The notes beneath the pieces are model-generated. The model worked only from the letters and a program-made list of their open reading frames with translations. It had not been told where the DNA came from and made no database searches. The translations under genes were made by a program, and so were the position numbers. A stretch of DNA of 64,000 nt from an uncultured Shimia sp. GTDB lineage: Bacteria > Pseudomonadota > Alphaproteobacteria > Rhodobacterales > Rhodobacteraceae. The DNA lies in NCBI GenBank assembly GCA_937897325.1, contig CALCOY010000071.1, forward strand, positions 29,396 to 93,395, given 5' to 3'. Shown here in pieces: positions 8,750 to 16,704 of this stretch (its first letter is position 1; the number at the start of each line of letters is the position of its first letter).

Positions 8750-9641
8750 CTAGTTGGATGCTGCGTCGAAATATCCGGCGTCGCGCATGTCCCGGATCAG
8801 CCCGGCCTCACGCGGTGCCCACCCGGTCGCGGCGCGGGTCCAGTCGCTTGAGGCGGGATTGTCGAGGCCCGCGAATATCGCGAGCCAGCCGAAATGCGCC
8901 TCGGCCTGGTCCCTCGGGACGCTCTCGGCGGGAACGCCCAGAACGTTGCCGATCTCTTCGGCGATCTCGCGGAAGGCCATGCCGCTCTCACCGACAGCAT
9001 GATATCGTGCGCCCGGCCGAGGCCGTTCGAGCGCCTCGCAGAACAGCCGGGCCGCATCGTCGCGGTGGACGGCGGGCCAGCGATTTCCCGTCGCCGATAT
9101 AGCCGGAAACGCCGCGATCCCGTGCGAGAGCGATCAGCGCGGGAACAAAGGCGGTGTCGCCGGGACCGTGGACGCTCGGCGGAAGACGGACGACGCCCGT
9201 CTGAACGCCCCTCTCCGAATAGCTCAGGAACGCTTCCGAGGCGCTGCGCGGGATCAAGTCGATGGCGCCATCGTCCTCGGTGACGGCATCGTCCGCCCCG
9301 GTCACGACGGTGGCCGACGTGGCGATCAATGTCTTGTCCGTGCCTTCGAGTGCTGAGGCCAGCGCATCCAGCAAGCGGCCGTCGGCAGTGCAGTTCTCCA
9401 CGTATTGGGAAAAGTCATGATTGAAAGCTGTATGGATCACTGCGTCTACCTGGCTCAAGGCGGAGGTGACGCTCTCGGGGTCGGCGATATTGCCACGATG
9501 CACCTTAAGCCCCGCGTCGCTTAGCGCGTTGGCGGAGCTCTCGCTGCGCGCCAGCCCAACCACGTCATGGCCTCGGCGGGTAAGTTCGCCCGCGACCGCA
9601 GAGCCGACGAAGCCCGTCGCACCAGTCAGGAATACTCTCAT
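8750..9641 (-). pseudogene. NAD(P)-dependent epimerase/dehydratase (extended SDR), frameshifted
   Basis: The 5' part (9641 to about 9087) reads MRVFLTGATGFVGSAVAGEL, a Rossmann motif of NAD-dependent epimerases, and continues normally to GVSGYIGDGKS. From there the reading frame changes. The family-like continuation (RWPAVHRDDAARLFCEALER, then GMAFREIAEEIGNVLGVPAE and WAPREAGLIRDMRDAGYF) is in another frame down to 8750. Removing one A from the AAA at 9084-9086 (minus strand) restores one open frame of about 296 codons. GGAG stands 6 bases before the ATG at 9641. Either a true pseudogene or a sequencing error. Divergent from the MmyB-like regulator, which probably controlled it. Confidence 0.82.
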
Positions 9642-9693
9642 GATCATCTCCAACATTGATTTTAGCGTGATCTTTGTGCAGAATTTTATCCGG

Positions 9694-9722
9694 TTAAAGA
9701 TGAGAGTTTATACTGGTATAAT
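9694..9722 (+). promoter_or_regulatory. Promoter with embedded palindrome upstream of the MmyB-like regulator
   Basis: TTAAAG (9694-9699) and TATAAT (9717-9722) are 17 bases apart, a good sigma-70 arrangement for the plus-strand gene starting at 9744. The near-palindrome TATACTGGTATA (9709-9720) overlaps the -10 box, which fits autorepression by the HTH protein and control of the divergent epimerase gene. Confidence 0.5.
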
Positions 9723-9743
9723 ATCTAACGGGATCGAAGCGTC

Positions 9744-10559
9744 ATGGACGATCAAAACCGCCTCGGCGGCTTTCTGAAGGATCGCCGCGAGCGGCTCGAC
9801 CCGGCGGCGTTCGGGTTTTCGGGACGGCGGCGCACCCCCGGCCTACGGCGGGAGGAAGTCGCTCAACGGGCCCATATCAGCACCACTTGGTACACTTGGC
9901 TCGAACAGGGGCGGGGCGGTGCGCCCTCGCCGCGGGTTCTCGAAAGTCTGGCCGAGGCGCTGATGCTCACCGAAACCGAGCGAGAGCATATGTTTATGCT
10001 TGGCATCGGACGGCCGCCCAAGGCCCGGCCCGCCTCGCCGGACGGGGTAACGCCGCGGCTCCAGCGCTTTCTTGACGCGCTCAACTTGATCCCGGCCTTC
10101 GTGGCGACCCCGCACTGGGACATCATCGCCTGGAACGACGCAGCCCGGTTCGCGCTTACCGACTACGCCGCCCTCTCAAAGCACAATCGCAATATCTTGC
10201 GGAGAATGTTTCTGGACCCCGAAACGCGAGCGGCCCAGCAGGATTGGGAAGACGTCGCGCACTACCTCGTGGCGACCTTCCGGGCGGAGTCGGCGCGCGC
10301 CGGGGAAAACGATCGGGCGGCGGACCTCCTCGCCGAACTCTCTGCAGAGAGCGCCGAGTTCGCCGCGATGTGGGCATGCAACGACGTGCACTCGACGGGA
10401 GAGGGCGTGAAACGGATCCGGCACGCGCTGGCAGGACCCATCGCCTTCGAATTCTCGTCTTTCGCCGTCGATGGCCGCCCCGACCTGAAGCTCCTCACTT
10501 ACAATCCTGCGGGACCGGACGATGTCGAAAAGATCCGGCGATTGTGTCGTGCCGACTAA
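9744..10559 (+). CDS. MmyB-like XRE-family transcriptional regulator (271 aa)
   Basis: N-terminal Cro/C1-type helix-turn-helix with the group's marker RRRTPGLRREEVAQRAHIS and TTWYTWLEQGRG, then a C-terminal MmyB-like ligand-binding (PAS-like) domain with ATPHWDIIAWNDAARFAL and RLVTYNPAG-like LLTYNPAGPDD near the end. Such regulators usually sit opposite a single SDR, aldo-keto reductase or epimerase gene and repress it. Here the divergent partner is the frameshifted epimerase. The stop overlaps the end of the convergent NTF2-like gene by 4 bases. GC-rich codons resemble the SDR/LysR cassette before it. Confidence 0.9.
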   Translation: MDDQNRLGGFLKDRRERLDPAAFGFSGRRRTPGLRREEVAQRAHISTTWYTWLEQGRGGAPSPRVLESLAEALMLTETEREHMFMLGIGRPPKARPASPDGVTPRLQRFLDALNLIPAFVATPHWDIIAWNDAARFALTDYAALSKHNRNILRRMFLDPETRAAQQDWEDVAHYLVATFRAESARAGENDRAADLLAELSAESAEFAAMWACNDVHSTGEGVKRIRHALAGPIAFEFSSFAVDGRPDLKLLTYNPAGPDDVEKIRRLCRAD

Positions 10560-10966
10560 AGTTGTGCTCCAAGCGCTGTCCACGCAGCAAGTTCATCGTC
10601 AACGATTGTCAGAGAAATACGCCACGCATCGCTCTTACGCAGAATGTAGACATGTTCCCATTGCACTATGACAGCATCGTTCTCGCCGAGCATGCGATAA
10701 GCCACTCGTGCTTGGACAACATTCGGGAAGAGTTCATCCGCTGATAGCAATTCTCCGGTTGGCTTCACGACACCTTGCTGCCGATAGAAGTCCAAGAGCG
10801 TCGCGCAGTGTTTACGGAAAGCCTCGCGCTCCATTGAAAAGTTTCCATTCGGGGATGGGAACAGTCCAACGAGGTCCCAGTGTTCAGCAATCGCATCGGC
10901 GTCGCGCCCAATAAACGACTCGATGTAGCTTCTGAAGAATGCCTCCATTTCGCTTTTGATTGTCAT
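10556..10966 (-). CDS. SnoaL/NTF2-like domain protein (136 aa)
   Basis: Small single-domain protein: an N-terminal helix (MEAFFRSYIESFIGRDADAI), the HWDLVGLFPSPNG loop and C-terminal strands VQWEHVYILRKSDAWRI ending LTIVDDELAAW. This pattern fits the NTF2 fold. Not closely like the other NTF2-like protein at 4392-4808. Function unknown. It stands alone between two cassettes, convergent with the MmyB-like gene. Codon use is less GC-rich than that of the neighbours. Confidence 0.65.
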   Translation of the reverse strand: MTIKSEMEAFFRSYIESFIGRDADAIAEHWDLVGLFPSPNGNFSMEREAFRKHCATLLDFYRQQGVVKPTGELLSADELFPNVVQARVAYRMLGENDAVIVQWEHVYILRKSDAWRISLTIVDDELAAWTALGAQL

Positions 10967-11019
10967 TTGGTACCCGTTCTGAAATTTCGCTGCTCGCTCA
11001 GGTTCCTCACTAGAGCCCG

Positions 11020-11415
11020 TTAAGGCTTGATCGTTACCAAAAATACGATCAGGGTCAGCAGCCCTAATCCGACCGGCAGAAGTATCTGCCCGCTCGGTTC
11101 TGCGTCGCCTGGATGTTCACTGATGGCGCGACGCAGTTTGCCGACCAAAGCGCCGTGCAACCCTGATAGCGCGAGCACGAGCAAGATCTTCATGCCGAAC
11201 CAGGCGGAAGTGAACCAGCCGCCCTGCACCCCCAGCAGGATACCGAAGCTCAGCGCCAGTATCATCGCGGGCGTCGTGACCGCCCGGTCATAGGCTTTCA
11301 GCGGCTTCATATGGACCAAAGCGGGGTAACGCAGCGCCAGCGCAACCGCGACCATGCCGCCGATCCAGACGAACAGAGACAGAATATGGGCGACTTTCGT
11401 CAGGTCGTAGAGCAT
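11020..11415 (-). CDS. CopD/HemJ-like four-helix membrane protein (131 aa)
   Basis: Four predicted membrane segments with conserved histidines: VAHILSLFVWIGGM in the first, a basic loop after HMKPLKAYDRAV, FGMKILLVLALSGLHGALVG in the third, and a last segment ending LIVFLVTIKP. The His-bearing first and third helices are like the CopD superfamily and HemJ, which may bind heme or copper; the exact activity is unknown. Start at 11415 (MLYDLTKVAHIL); the gene before it on the same strand ends 16 bases inside. Last gene of the MFS-DJ-1-DUF3817 operon. Confidence 0.75.
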   Translation of the reverse strand: MLYDLTKVAHILSLFVWIGGMVAVALALRYPALVHMKPLKAYDRAVTTPAMILALSFGILLGVQGGWFTSAWFGMKILLVLALSGLHGALVGKLRRAISEHPGDAEPSGQILLPVGLGLLTLIVFLVTIKP

Positions 11416-11699
11416 CGGAAATCCTCTGATTGGCGTCGCAGCCAGCGTTCGTTGACGAACCCGCCGAAGGGGATGAACGCGCCGATGAAAAGGCGCAGCG
11501 CACCGAGCCCGTTGATCAGGCCCTCCGCCCAGGACCGGATCACGAACCACAGGAAGATCATGAAGGCCAAGCCATGGATCGGCCCCATGATCGAGACCGC
11601 GGACGGGACCTCCGCCCAGTATTTGAGGGGCATCGCCAAGCAGAAAAGCGCGAGCAATGTCAGCGCCTCGAAGATCGCGGCGCGCTTGAGGCCTGTCAT
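11400..11699 (-). CDS. DUF3817 small membrane protein (99 aa)
   Basis: Three predicted membrane helices: FEALTLLALFCLAMPLKYW, a middle GPIHGLAFMIFLWFVIRSW and a C-terminal FIGAFIPFGGFVNERWLRR. The GPIHG and PFGGF motifs are typical of DUF3817 (YdzA-like) membrane proteins of unknown function. It overlaps the DJ-1-like gene by 4 bases upstream and the CopD-like gene by 16 bases downstream, so it is translated within one operon controlled from the TetR/MFS intergenic region. Confidence 0.82.
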   Translation of the reverse strand: MTGLKRAAIFEALTLLALFCLAMPLKYWAEVPSAVSIMGPIHGLAFMIFLWFVIRSWAEGLINGLGALRLFIGAFIPFGGFVNERWLRRQSEDFRCSTT

Positions 11700-12412
11700 G
11701 AGCGTATCCGCGCACCGCGCTTGTTCTTCGCGATCTCGATCCCGGATCGAATGTGCTGGTCGCCCATGGACTCGTCCACCATGGCGACCAACTCCGGTCC
11801 GGCGGTGTCGGGGTGCCCGGTGTCGAAAGGCGGCTCGGGATTGTACTCGATCATAAGCTGGGTGATCTTCGCGACATCCTCGCCACGCAGTTCCGCCAGA
11901 AGCGTAAGGCCAAAATCGATGCCCGCCGTCACGCCGCCGCCGGTCATGCGGTTACGGTCGACGACCACGCGGTCGGAGGCGGTCTCGATCCCCATCGCTT
12001 CGAGCACGGCGTAGACGGCCCAGTGGGTCGCCGCGCGGTAGCCGTCGAGCAGACCGGCCTGGCCCAGGATCAGCGCGCCGGAACAGACCGAGGTGACATA
12101 GCGTGCAGACTTTCCCGCCTCAATGAGGAAATCGAGCACCTCGTCATCGGCCATGATGTCGTTCGTCGTGTAGCCGCCGGGCACGAACAGAATGTCCAGG
12201 TGATCCGGCACCTGGGCGAAGGTATGTGTGGGGTTCAGCGACATGCCGCTGTCAGTCGGCACCGGATCGAGCGTTTTCCAGATGAGAAACGTATCGGCAT
12301 GCATGCCGAGCACAGCCTGCGGCCCGGCGAGATCGAGCAGGGTGAACCCCGGATACACAAGCATCCCGACCTTGAGCGGCGCGGGCGATTGCTTGGGGAT
12401 TTCAGTGGTCAT
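11696..12412 (-). CDS. DJ-1/PfpI family protein, isonitrile hydratase-like (238 aa)
   Basis: Glutamine amidotransferase-like fold of the DJ-1/PfpI superfamily. The nucleophile elbow is TSVCSGALILGQAG (Cys near residue 110), with an upstream LVYPGFTLLDLAGPQAVL carrying the conserved acidic position and DILFVPGGYTT. A downstream THW and the TGGGVTAGIDFGL segment match InhA-type isonitrile hydratases and related AraC-linked amidase-like proteins. No DNA-binding domain is attached. Start at 12412; a second ATG at 12427 overlaps the MFS stop. Probably acts on a reactive carbonyl or isonitrile compound; substrate not shown. Confidence 0.85.
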   Translation of the reverse strand: MTTEIPKQSPAPLKVGMLVYPGFTLLDLAGPQAVLGMHADTFLIWKTLDPVPTDSGMSLNPTHTFAQVPDHLDILFVPGGYTTNDIMADDEVLDFLIEAGKSARYVTSVCSGALILGQAGLLDGYRAATHWAVYAVLEAMGIETASDRVVVDRNRMTGGGVTAGIDFGLTLLAELRGEDVAKITQLMIEYNPEPPFDTGHPDTAGPELVAMVDESMGDQHIRSGIEIAKNKRGARIRS

Positions 12413-12423
12413 AGCATGTCCTT

Positions 12424-13689
12424 TCAAAGCGTCCGGGAGGATGGGGCCGCACGGCTCCCCACAGGCAGGCTGCGGTCAATCGAACGCAGGGTGACGAGGG
12501 CGACGGCGAGGGCAAGCAGGGCGCAGAGCGCGATGGCCGCGATCATCGGCAGGGCGGTCCCGTCGAAGAACAGGCCGGTCAGGACGACGATCACCGCGCC
12601 ACTCAACACGTGAAGCGTGCCGCCGAGGGACGAGGCGAGGCCCGCGTTCTCCCCATGCGGATCGAGCGCCATCACCATCGTTGTCGGCACGATGACGCCA
12701 AGACAGGCATTGCCCAGAAACAGTCCGGCGATAATGACCGCAAGCGTCGCCTTTCCGGCCAGTGCGATCCCGAGCAAAAGAGCCATAAAGCCCGCAAACC
12801 CGACCGCCGCCCAACGGATCACACGCGGCATCCCGATCCTTCCGCTGAGTGGACCGGCCAATTGACCCGCCGCGAAGAAGCCCACTGCGTTAAGCGCGAA
12901 GGCCAGGCTGAATTGCATCGGTCCCAGTCCGAACTGCTCTGAATAGACGAAGGCGGCGGTGGCGATGAAGACCATGAAACCGGCAAAGCCGAAGCCGCCG
13001 ACCAAGGTCAGCCCCATGAAGATCGGGTCGCGGAAGAGGGTCTTGCTCCCGCTCCAGAGTGTGCTTGGGTTCACGCGCACCCGTCGCTGCAAGGGAAGCG
13101 TCTCCGGCAGCGCCGTGACGGTCAGCAGCAAGCTCAGGCCCGCTGCGATGCCCAGCACCCAGAAGATCAGCCGCCAGTCGCCGATGATCAGCAAAACGCT
13201 CCCTGCCAGCGGGGCGAGCATGGGAGAGACGGAAATCACCAGCATCACCACCGCCATAAGACGCATGGCATCCGGCCCCGCATGCATGTCACGGATCACG
13301 GCACGCGGCAGCACCATCAGTACAGCGCCGCCGAACCCTTGCAGGATGCGAAAAGCGATCAGCCAGCTGATGGTGGGCGAGAGTGCGCAGCCGATGGATG
13401 CGACAACGAAGATCGTGAGCCCCGTGTAGAGCGGTAGCTTGCGCCCCGCCTGGTCGGACCAAGGGCCGTAGATAAGCTGCGCCACCCCGAAGGCGGCGAA
13501 ATAGGCGGCCAGTGTGAGCTGGGTCTTTGCTTCGTCGGCCCCGAGTCCCGCCGCGATCTTGGGCATGGCGGGGAGGTACATATCGATCGCGACAGGCCCG
13601 ACCGCAGACAGGAGGCCGAGGATCAAGGCCGTCTGCAGCATGGGCGTGCCGTCTAAAAGGGTTCTAAAGCGTCGCATTGATGTAAACAT
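12424..13689 (-). CDS. MFS multidrug efflux transporter, Bcr/CflA family (421 aa)
   Basis: Twelve-helix drug:proton antiporter. Family marks: GPVAIDMYLPAMPKIAAGL at the first helix, the loop YGPWSDQAGRKLPLYTGL (motif A), and the antiporter motif near helix 5 (SPMLAPLAGSVLL). The length is normal. Divergent from a TetR regulator 46 bases away, with palindromic sites overlapping both start codons, so expression is almost certainly controlled by that repressor. First gene of a four-gene operon with the DJ-1-like, DUF3817 and CopD-like genes. Confidence 0.92.
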   Translation of the reverse strand: MFTSMRRFRTLLDGTPMLQTALILGLLSAVGPVAIDMYLPAMPKIAAGLGADEAKTQLTLAAYFAAFGVAQLIYGPWSDQAGRKLPLYTGLTIFVVASIGCALSPTISWLIAFRILQGFGGAVLMVLPRAVIRDMHAGPDAMRLMAVVMLVISVSPMLAPLAGSVLLIIGDWRLIFWVLGIAAGLSLLLTVTALPETLPLQRRVRVNPSTLWSGSKTLFRDPIFMGLTLVGGFGFAGFMVFIATAAFVYSEQFGLGPMQFSLAFALNAVGFFAAGQLAGPLSGRIGMPRVIRWAAVGFAGFMALLLGIALAGKATLAVIIAGLFLGNACLGVIVPTTMVMALDPHGENAGLASSLGGTLHVLSGAVIVVLTGLFFDGTALPMIAAIALCALLALAVALVTLRSIDRSLPVGSRAAPSSRTL

Positions 13690-13736
13690 TCGTTTTCTTT
13701 ACACAAGCGCAGGCAGCCTGTAAACAGATGTCTACA
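13681..13736. promoter_or_regulatory. TetR-type operators between the MFS and TetR genes
   Basis: Two dyads fill this 56-base stretch: TGTAAA-N11-TTTACA (13681-13703), covering the MFS start codon, and TGTAAACAGATGTCTACA (13719-13736), an 18-base palindrome with one mismatched pair whose last base is the A of the tetR ATG. Both share the TGTA/TACA ends. A repressor bound here would block both divergent genes. Confidence 0.65.
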
Positions 13737-14377
13737 TGCAGACAGCAACGCGAAAAACGAAGATGACCGCCCACGCGAAGGATCGCGCCGCGACGGAAGC
13801 CCGTATCCTGGATGCCGCACGCACGGTGTTCGCCTTGCGCGGCTACGACGCCGCCGGATTGCGGGAGATAGCGGAAGTGGCGCAGGCGAACCTGTCGCTC
13901 ATCAGCCGGTATTTCGGCGGCAAGGAAGGGCTGCTTACTGCGCTGACGGATCAGTTTGTGGCGTCACGCCGAGAGGGCGGGCTCGGCTATCCACCGCAGG
14001 ACACCCTTCCCGACGAAATCTATCACTACCTGCATGCCAAACTGCGCGACGATCTGAAGGAAGAGGAGATTATTCGGCTCATTATCAGCCGGTCCGCCAT
14101 CGACGCGGAGTTTCGCAAGAAAGGTGCGGAAAATCTGGACGGAAAGGCGGACGCGAATTTCCGGGAGCGCGTCGCGCGACTGCAAGATCGCGGCGCGGTC
14201 CCCCCGGACATGGACATCGACCTGCTCTTCGCAGCGGTGATGCACGTATCGTTCTCTGTAAACTTCTTCGGGGCCATGATCGGGGATAGGCCCAAGGCCG
14301 AGATCGACGCGCTCTTCAAAGGGTTCGCTACCGCGCTGGCGAAGGGTTTGCCGAGTGCGGATTCCGGGATGAGATAA
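13736..14377 (+). CDS. TetR/AcrR family transcriptional repressor (213 aa)
   Basis: N-terminal TetR HTH: ATEARILDAARTVFALRGYD, then LREIAEVAQANLSLISRYFG with the usual F-G-G-K-E ending, followed by an all-helical ligand domain (residues about 75-200). Start may be 13736 or the ATG at 13763 (MTAHAKDRAAT). Divergent from the MFS operon and most likely its repressor; the ligand is probably a pump substrate. The last complete gene of the accessory region before tRNA-Arg. Confidence 0.9.
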   Translation: MQTATRKTKMTAHAKDRAATEARILDAARTVFALRGYDAAGLREIAEVAQANLSLISRYFGGKEGLLTALTDQFVASRREGGLGYPPQDTLPDEIYHYLHAKLRDDLKEEEIIRLIISRSAIDAEFRKKGAENLDGKADANFRERVARLQDRGAVPPDMDIDLLFAAVMHVSFSVNFFGAMIGDRPKAEIDALFKGFATALAKGLPSADSGMR

Positions 14378-14506
14378 GCTCTCCGCATGGCATCGTGGTG
14401 AGTTATCGTCGGCGGTTGGCTCACCGCCACGCGAAAAGAGATTCACAGCGGAACAAGACCACCGCCGGGTCGGCGATGCTGTTGCAGAACGTCACGATGG
14501 TCGGAC

Positions 14507-14699
14507 TGCTTACGCGAAATCGTCGCGTAAGCAAAAGAAAGTCAGATTGCGGAAGTTCTATATAATTGATTTTAAAGTAAAAATTGGCGCACCCGACAGG
14601 ATTCGAACCTGTGACCTTCGGCTTCGGAGGCCGACACTCTATCCAGCTGAGCTACGGGTGCTCAATTTTTTCCTACTGCTTACGCAGTGCTTACGCGAA
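14507..14699. repeat. 12-bp direct repeats and a hairpin flanking tRNA-Arg
   Basis: TGCTTACGCGAA occurs at 14507-14518 and again at 14688-14699, on either side of tRNA-Arg(CCG); a shorter copy ACTGCTTACGC starts at 14675. The left copy is also the left arm of a perfect 10-bp stem (14508-14517 with 14523-14532, loop AATCG). It has no T-run after it on either strand, so it is not a clear terminator. It may be a relic of an integration site. Confidence 0.6.
14585..14661 (-). tRNA. tRNA-Arg (anticodon CCG)
   Basis: Complete cloverleaf on the minus strand: acceptor GCACCCG pairs with CGGGTGC, discriminator G followed by encoded CCA (14585-14587), D-arm with AGCTCAGCTGGATAGAGT, anticodon arm TCGGC-CTCCGAA-GCCGA giving anticodon CCG, and T-arm with GGTTCGAATCC. 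Length 77 with CCA. It sits between the accessory region and the SUF operon and has a degenerate second copy about 130 bases away. Confidence 0.96.
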
Positions 14700-14794
14700 C
14701 TTTTGGCCCGAATGAAGAGCGAACCCGACATTCGCCCAAGCCGTTGTTTAGTAACTTCTTTCTTCCAGCACCTTCAAACTTCGCTGAACTTGAC

Positions 14795-14836
14795 ATCCGC
14801 CTTCGGAGGGCGGCGCTCTATCCAGCTGAGCCATGG
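14795..14836 (-). pseudogene. Degenerate tRNA-Arg(CCG) remnant
   Basis: On the minus strand this stretch keeps a tRNA-Arg D-arm (GCTCAGCTGGATAGAGC) and a perfect anticodon stem CCGCC-CTCCGAA-GGCGG with the same CCG anticodon, but the expected T-arm and 3' acceptor strand are not found; the following bases (AAGTTCAGCGAAGTTTGAAG) do not form them. Base differences from the intact copy in the anticodon stem indicate a separate, diverged tRNA, not a simple partial duplication. Confidence 0.75.
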
Positions 14837-14891
14837 ATCCTCTCTGCGTGATCGTATAGCGGGCCAGCTGCAGACCCGCAATTGCAAAACG

Positions 14892-16118
14892 TCAGGCGAA
14901 AAGATCGTGCGCCAGTTCCAATGCCTCAACCAGCACATCAACCTCGGCCTGCGTATTATACATCCCGAAAGAAGCGCGACAGGTCGCGGTCAGTCCCATA
15001 TGCTCCATAAGCGGACCGACACAATGCTGGCCGGCACGCACCGCCACCCCTTTCTTGTCCAGAATGGTAGAGACATCATGCGCATGTGCCGACCCGTCCA
15101 ACGTGAAAGAGAAAATCGCCCCCTTGCCCGCTGCTGTGCCCTGAAGCTGCAACCAGTTCAGCCCGCCCAAGCGGTCAGCTGCATAGTCGCGCAATGTATT
15201 TTCATGGGCCGCAATCGCCTCCATTCCGTGGCCCATCATGTATTCAATCGCCACACCCAAACCGATCATCTGCACGATGCCTGGTGTGCCCGCTTCGAAT
15301 TTCATGGGCGGATCGTTATAGGTGACAGCGTCTTTGGTCACTTCCCGGATCATATCGCCGCCTCCGATAAAGGGGCGCATCTCAGCCATCCGCTCTGGCT
15401 TAACGTAAATCGCGCCCGATCCCGAAGGACCGTAAAGCTTGTGCCCGGTTATCGCGTAGAAATCCGGGTCGATATCCTGCAGATCGACAGACGCATGAAC
15501 CGCCGACTGGCTGCCGTCGACCAAGACAGGCACCCCCAGATCATGCGCGCCCCTACAAATGGACTTTACATCAACAACGGTCCCTAACATGTTGGACATA
15601 TGCGTAATTGCGACCAGCTTTGTCCTCGGGCCTATCGCATCGAGAACGGCTTGTGGATCCAGACTGCCATCTGCGTCAACATCCACCCATTTCAGCACCA
15701 CACCTTGCCGTTCGCGCAGAAAATGCCAGGGGACGATGTTGGCATGATGCTCCATAACGCTCAGCACGATCTCATCACCAGACTCAAAGCGCGGCGCGGC
15801 CCAGCCATAAGCCACCATGTTGATGCCTTCGGTTGTGCCCGAATTCATGATGATGCTGTTTTCGCTTGCTGCATTCAAAAAGCGCGCGATGATGCCCCGC
15901 ACACCCTCGTATTTCTCGGTCGCGAGGTTCGACAGGAAATGCAGGCCTCGATGCACATTGGCATATTCCTCCGCATAGGCCCGTGTGACCGCGTCAATCA
16001 CGACCTGCGGCTTTTGCGCCGAGGCCCCATTGTCGAGATAGACAAGTGGTTTGCCATTCACCTCACGCGACAGGATCGGAAAATCGGCGCGGATCTTTTC
16101 GACGTCATACATGCCCAA
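14892..16118 (-). CDS. sufS: SufS cysteine desulfurase (408 aa)
   Basis: PLP enzyme that takes sulfur from cysteine for Fe-S cluster assembly (group II, SufS type). PLP lysine in YAITGHKLYGPSG (K227), substrate-binding NSGTTEGIN, HHAN near 124-127, and the catalytic cysteine in VRAGQHCVGPL (C366) within a short loop typical of SufS. Last gene of the suf operon here; its start overlaps the upstream Yip1-like gene by 14 bases. Group II enzymes normally need SufE or SufU as sulfur acceptor; neither is seen nearby. The stop lies just before the tRNA-Arg remnants, where sufT/sufA would be expected in relatives. Confidence 0.96.
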   Translation of the reverse strand: MGMYDVEKIRADFPILSREVNGKPLVYLDNGASAQKPQVVIDAVTRAYAEEYANVHRGLHFLSNLATEKYEGVRGIIARFLNAASENSIIMNSGTTEGINMVAYGWAAPRFESGDEIVLSVMEHHANIVPWHFLRERQGVVLKWVDVDADGSLDPQAVLDAIGPRTKLVAITHMSNMLGTVVDVKSICRGAHDLGVPVLVDGSQSAVHASVDLQDIDPDFYAITGHKLYGPSGSGAIYVKPERMAEMRPFIGGGDMIREVTKDAVTYNDPPMKFEAGTPGIVQMIGLGVAIEYMMGHGMEAIAAHENTLRDYAADRLGGLNWLQLQGTAAGKGAIFSFTLDGSAHAHDVSTILDKKGVAVRAGQHCVGPLMEHMGLTATCRASFGMYNTQAEVDVLVEALELAHDLFA

Positions 16119-16704
16119 ACACTCCCGCTGTGGCAGGGCCTCCTACCAGCGTGATGAGAAGCATCAGACCGATGAAGAGCGCTGCGAAAACTGCAATCAG
16201 AAGGCCAGCTGCCTTGGCCAGCGACCCGAAATTCAGACTGACATTGATGAAATGCAGCAGCAGATAAACCCCGTAAAGCGCCGCAGCCAAAGCCAGAAGC
16301 GCGGCCAGACCGGGCGAAATGAAGGTCAACACGATGATCGCCAACTGCGCGGCGGCGCGCAGAACTTGCAACCAGACGACCAAGGCCAGGATGTCGTCGA
16401 AACGGCCGCGCCCGTCCATCATGTGACCGACTTTGTAGATCACGTAAGCTGTCACAAAGAGTCCAACCGCCACCAGAAAGAATACCGCCAGCGGACTCAG
16501 CAAGGCAGTGGGCATGCCTTCGGGCAAAGGGAACATGAGCTGCGACAAGCCCCCAAGAAGCGCATTGATCGCCGCAACCGCCAGCATCGCTTGAAAAAGA
16601 ACCGGACGAGGGAGTTGCCAGCCAATGATTTCCTCTGCCGTCTCCGCAGGAGATCGCAACGTGTCGATCATCAGCCGTGGCCATGTGACTGCTTGGGGCA
16701 TCAC
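16105..16704 (-). CDS. Yip1-like integral membrane protein in the suf operon (199 aa)
   Basis: Five or so predicted membrane helices, with a Yip1-domain-like pattern: a short N-terminal cytoplasmic part with TLRSPAETAEEIIGW, then hydrophobic blocks, including VTAYVIYKVGHMMDGRGRFD followed by DILALVVWLQVLRAA and LYGVYLLLHFINVSLNFG. Function unknown; bacterial Yip1 proteins are often found beside unrelated operons in Rhodobacteraceae. It overlaps sufS by 14 and its own upstream neighbour by 4 bases, so it is clearly co-translated with the SUF genes. Related in type, but not closely in sequence, to the neighbour at 16701-17186. Confidence 0.75.
   Translation of the reverse strand: MMPQAVTWPRLMIDTLRSPAETAEEIIGWQLPRPVLFQAMLAVAAINALLGGLSQLMFPLPEGMPTALLSPLAVFFLVAVGLFVTAYVIYKVGHMMDGRGRFDDILALVVWLQVLRAAAQLAIIVLTFISPGLAALLALAAALYGVYLLLHFINVSLNFGSLAKAAGLLIAVFAALFIGLMLLITLVGGPATAGVFGHV

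Noticed and set aside
14508..14532. Perfect 10-bp hairpin considered as a terminator for tetR
   Set aside because: It is followed by AAAAG on the plus strand and by no T-run on the minus strand.
15600..16154. Plus-strand frame inside sufS
   Set aside because: Shadow of sufS; no recognisable protein pattern.
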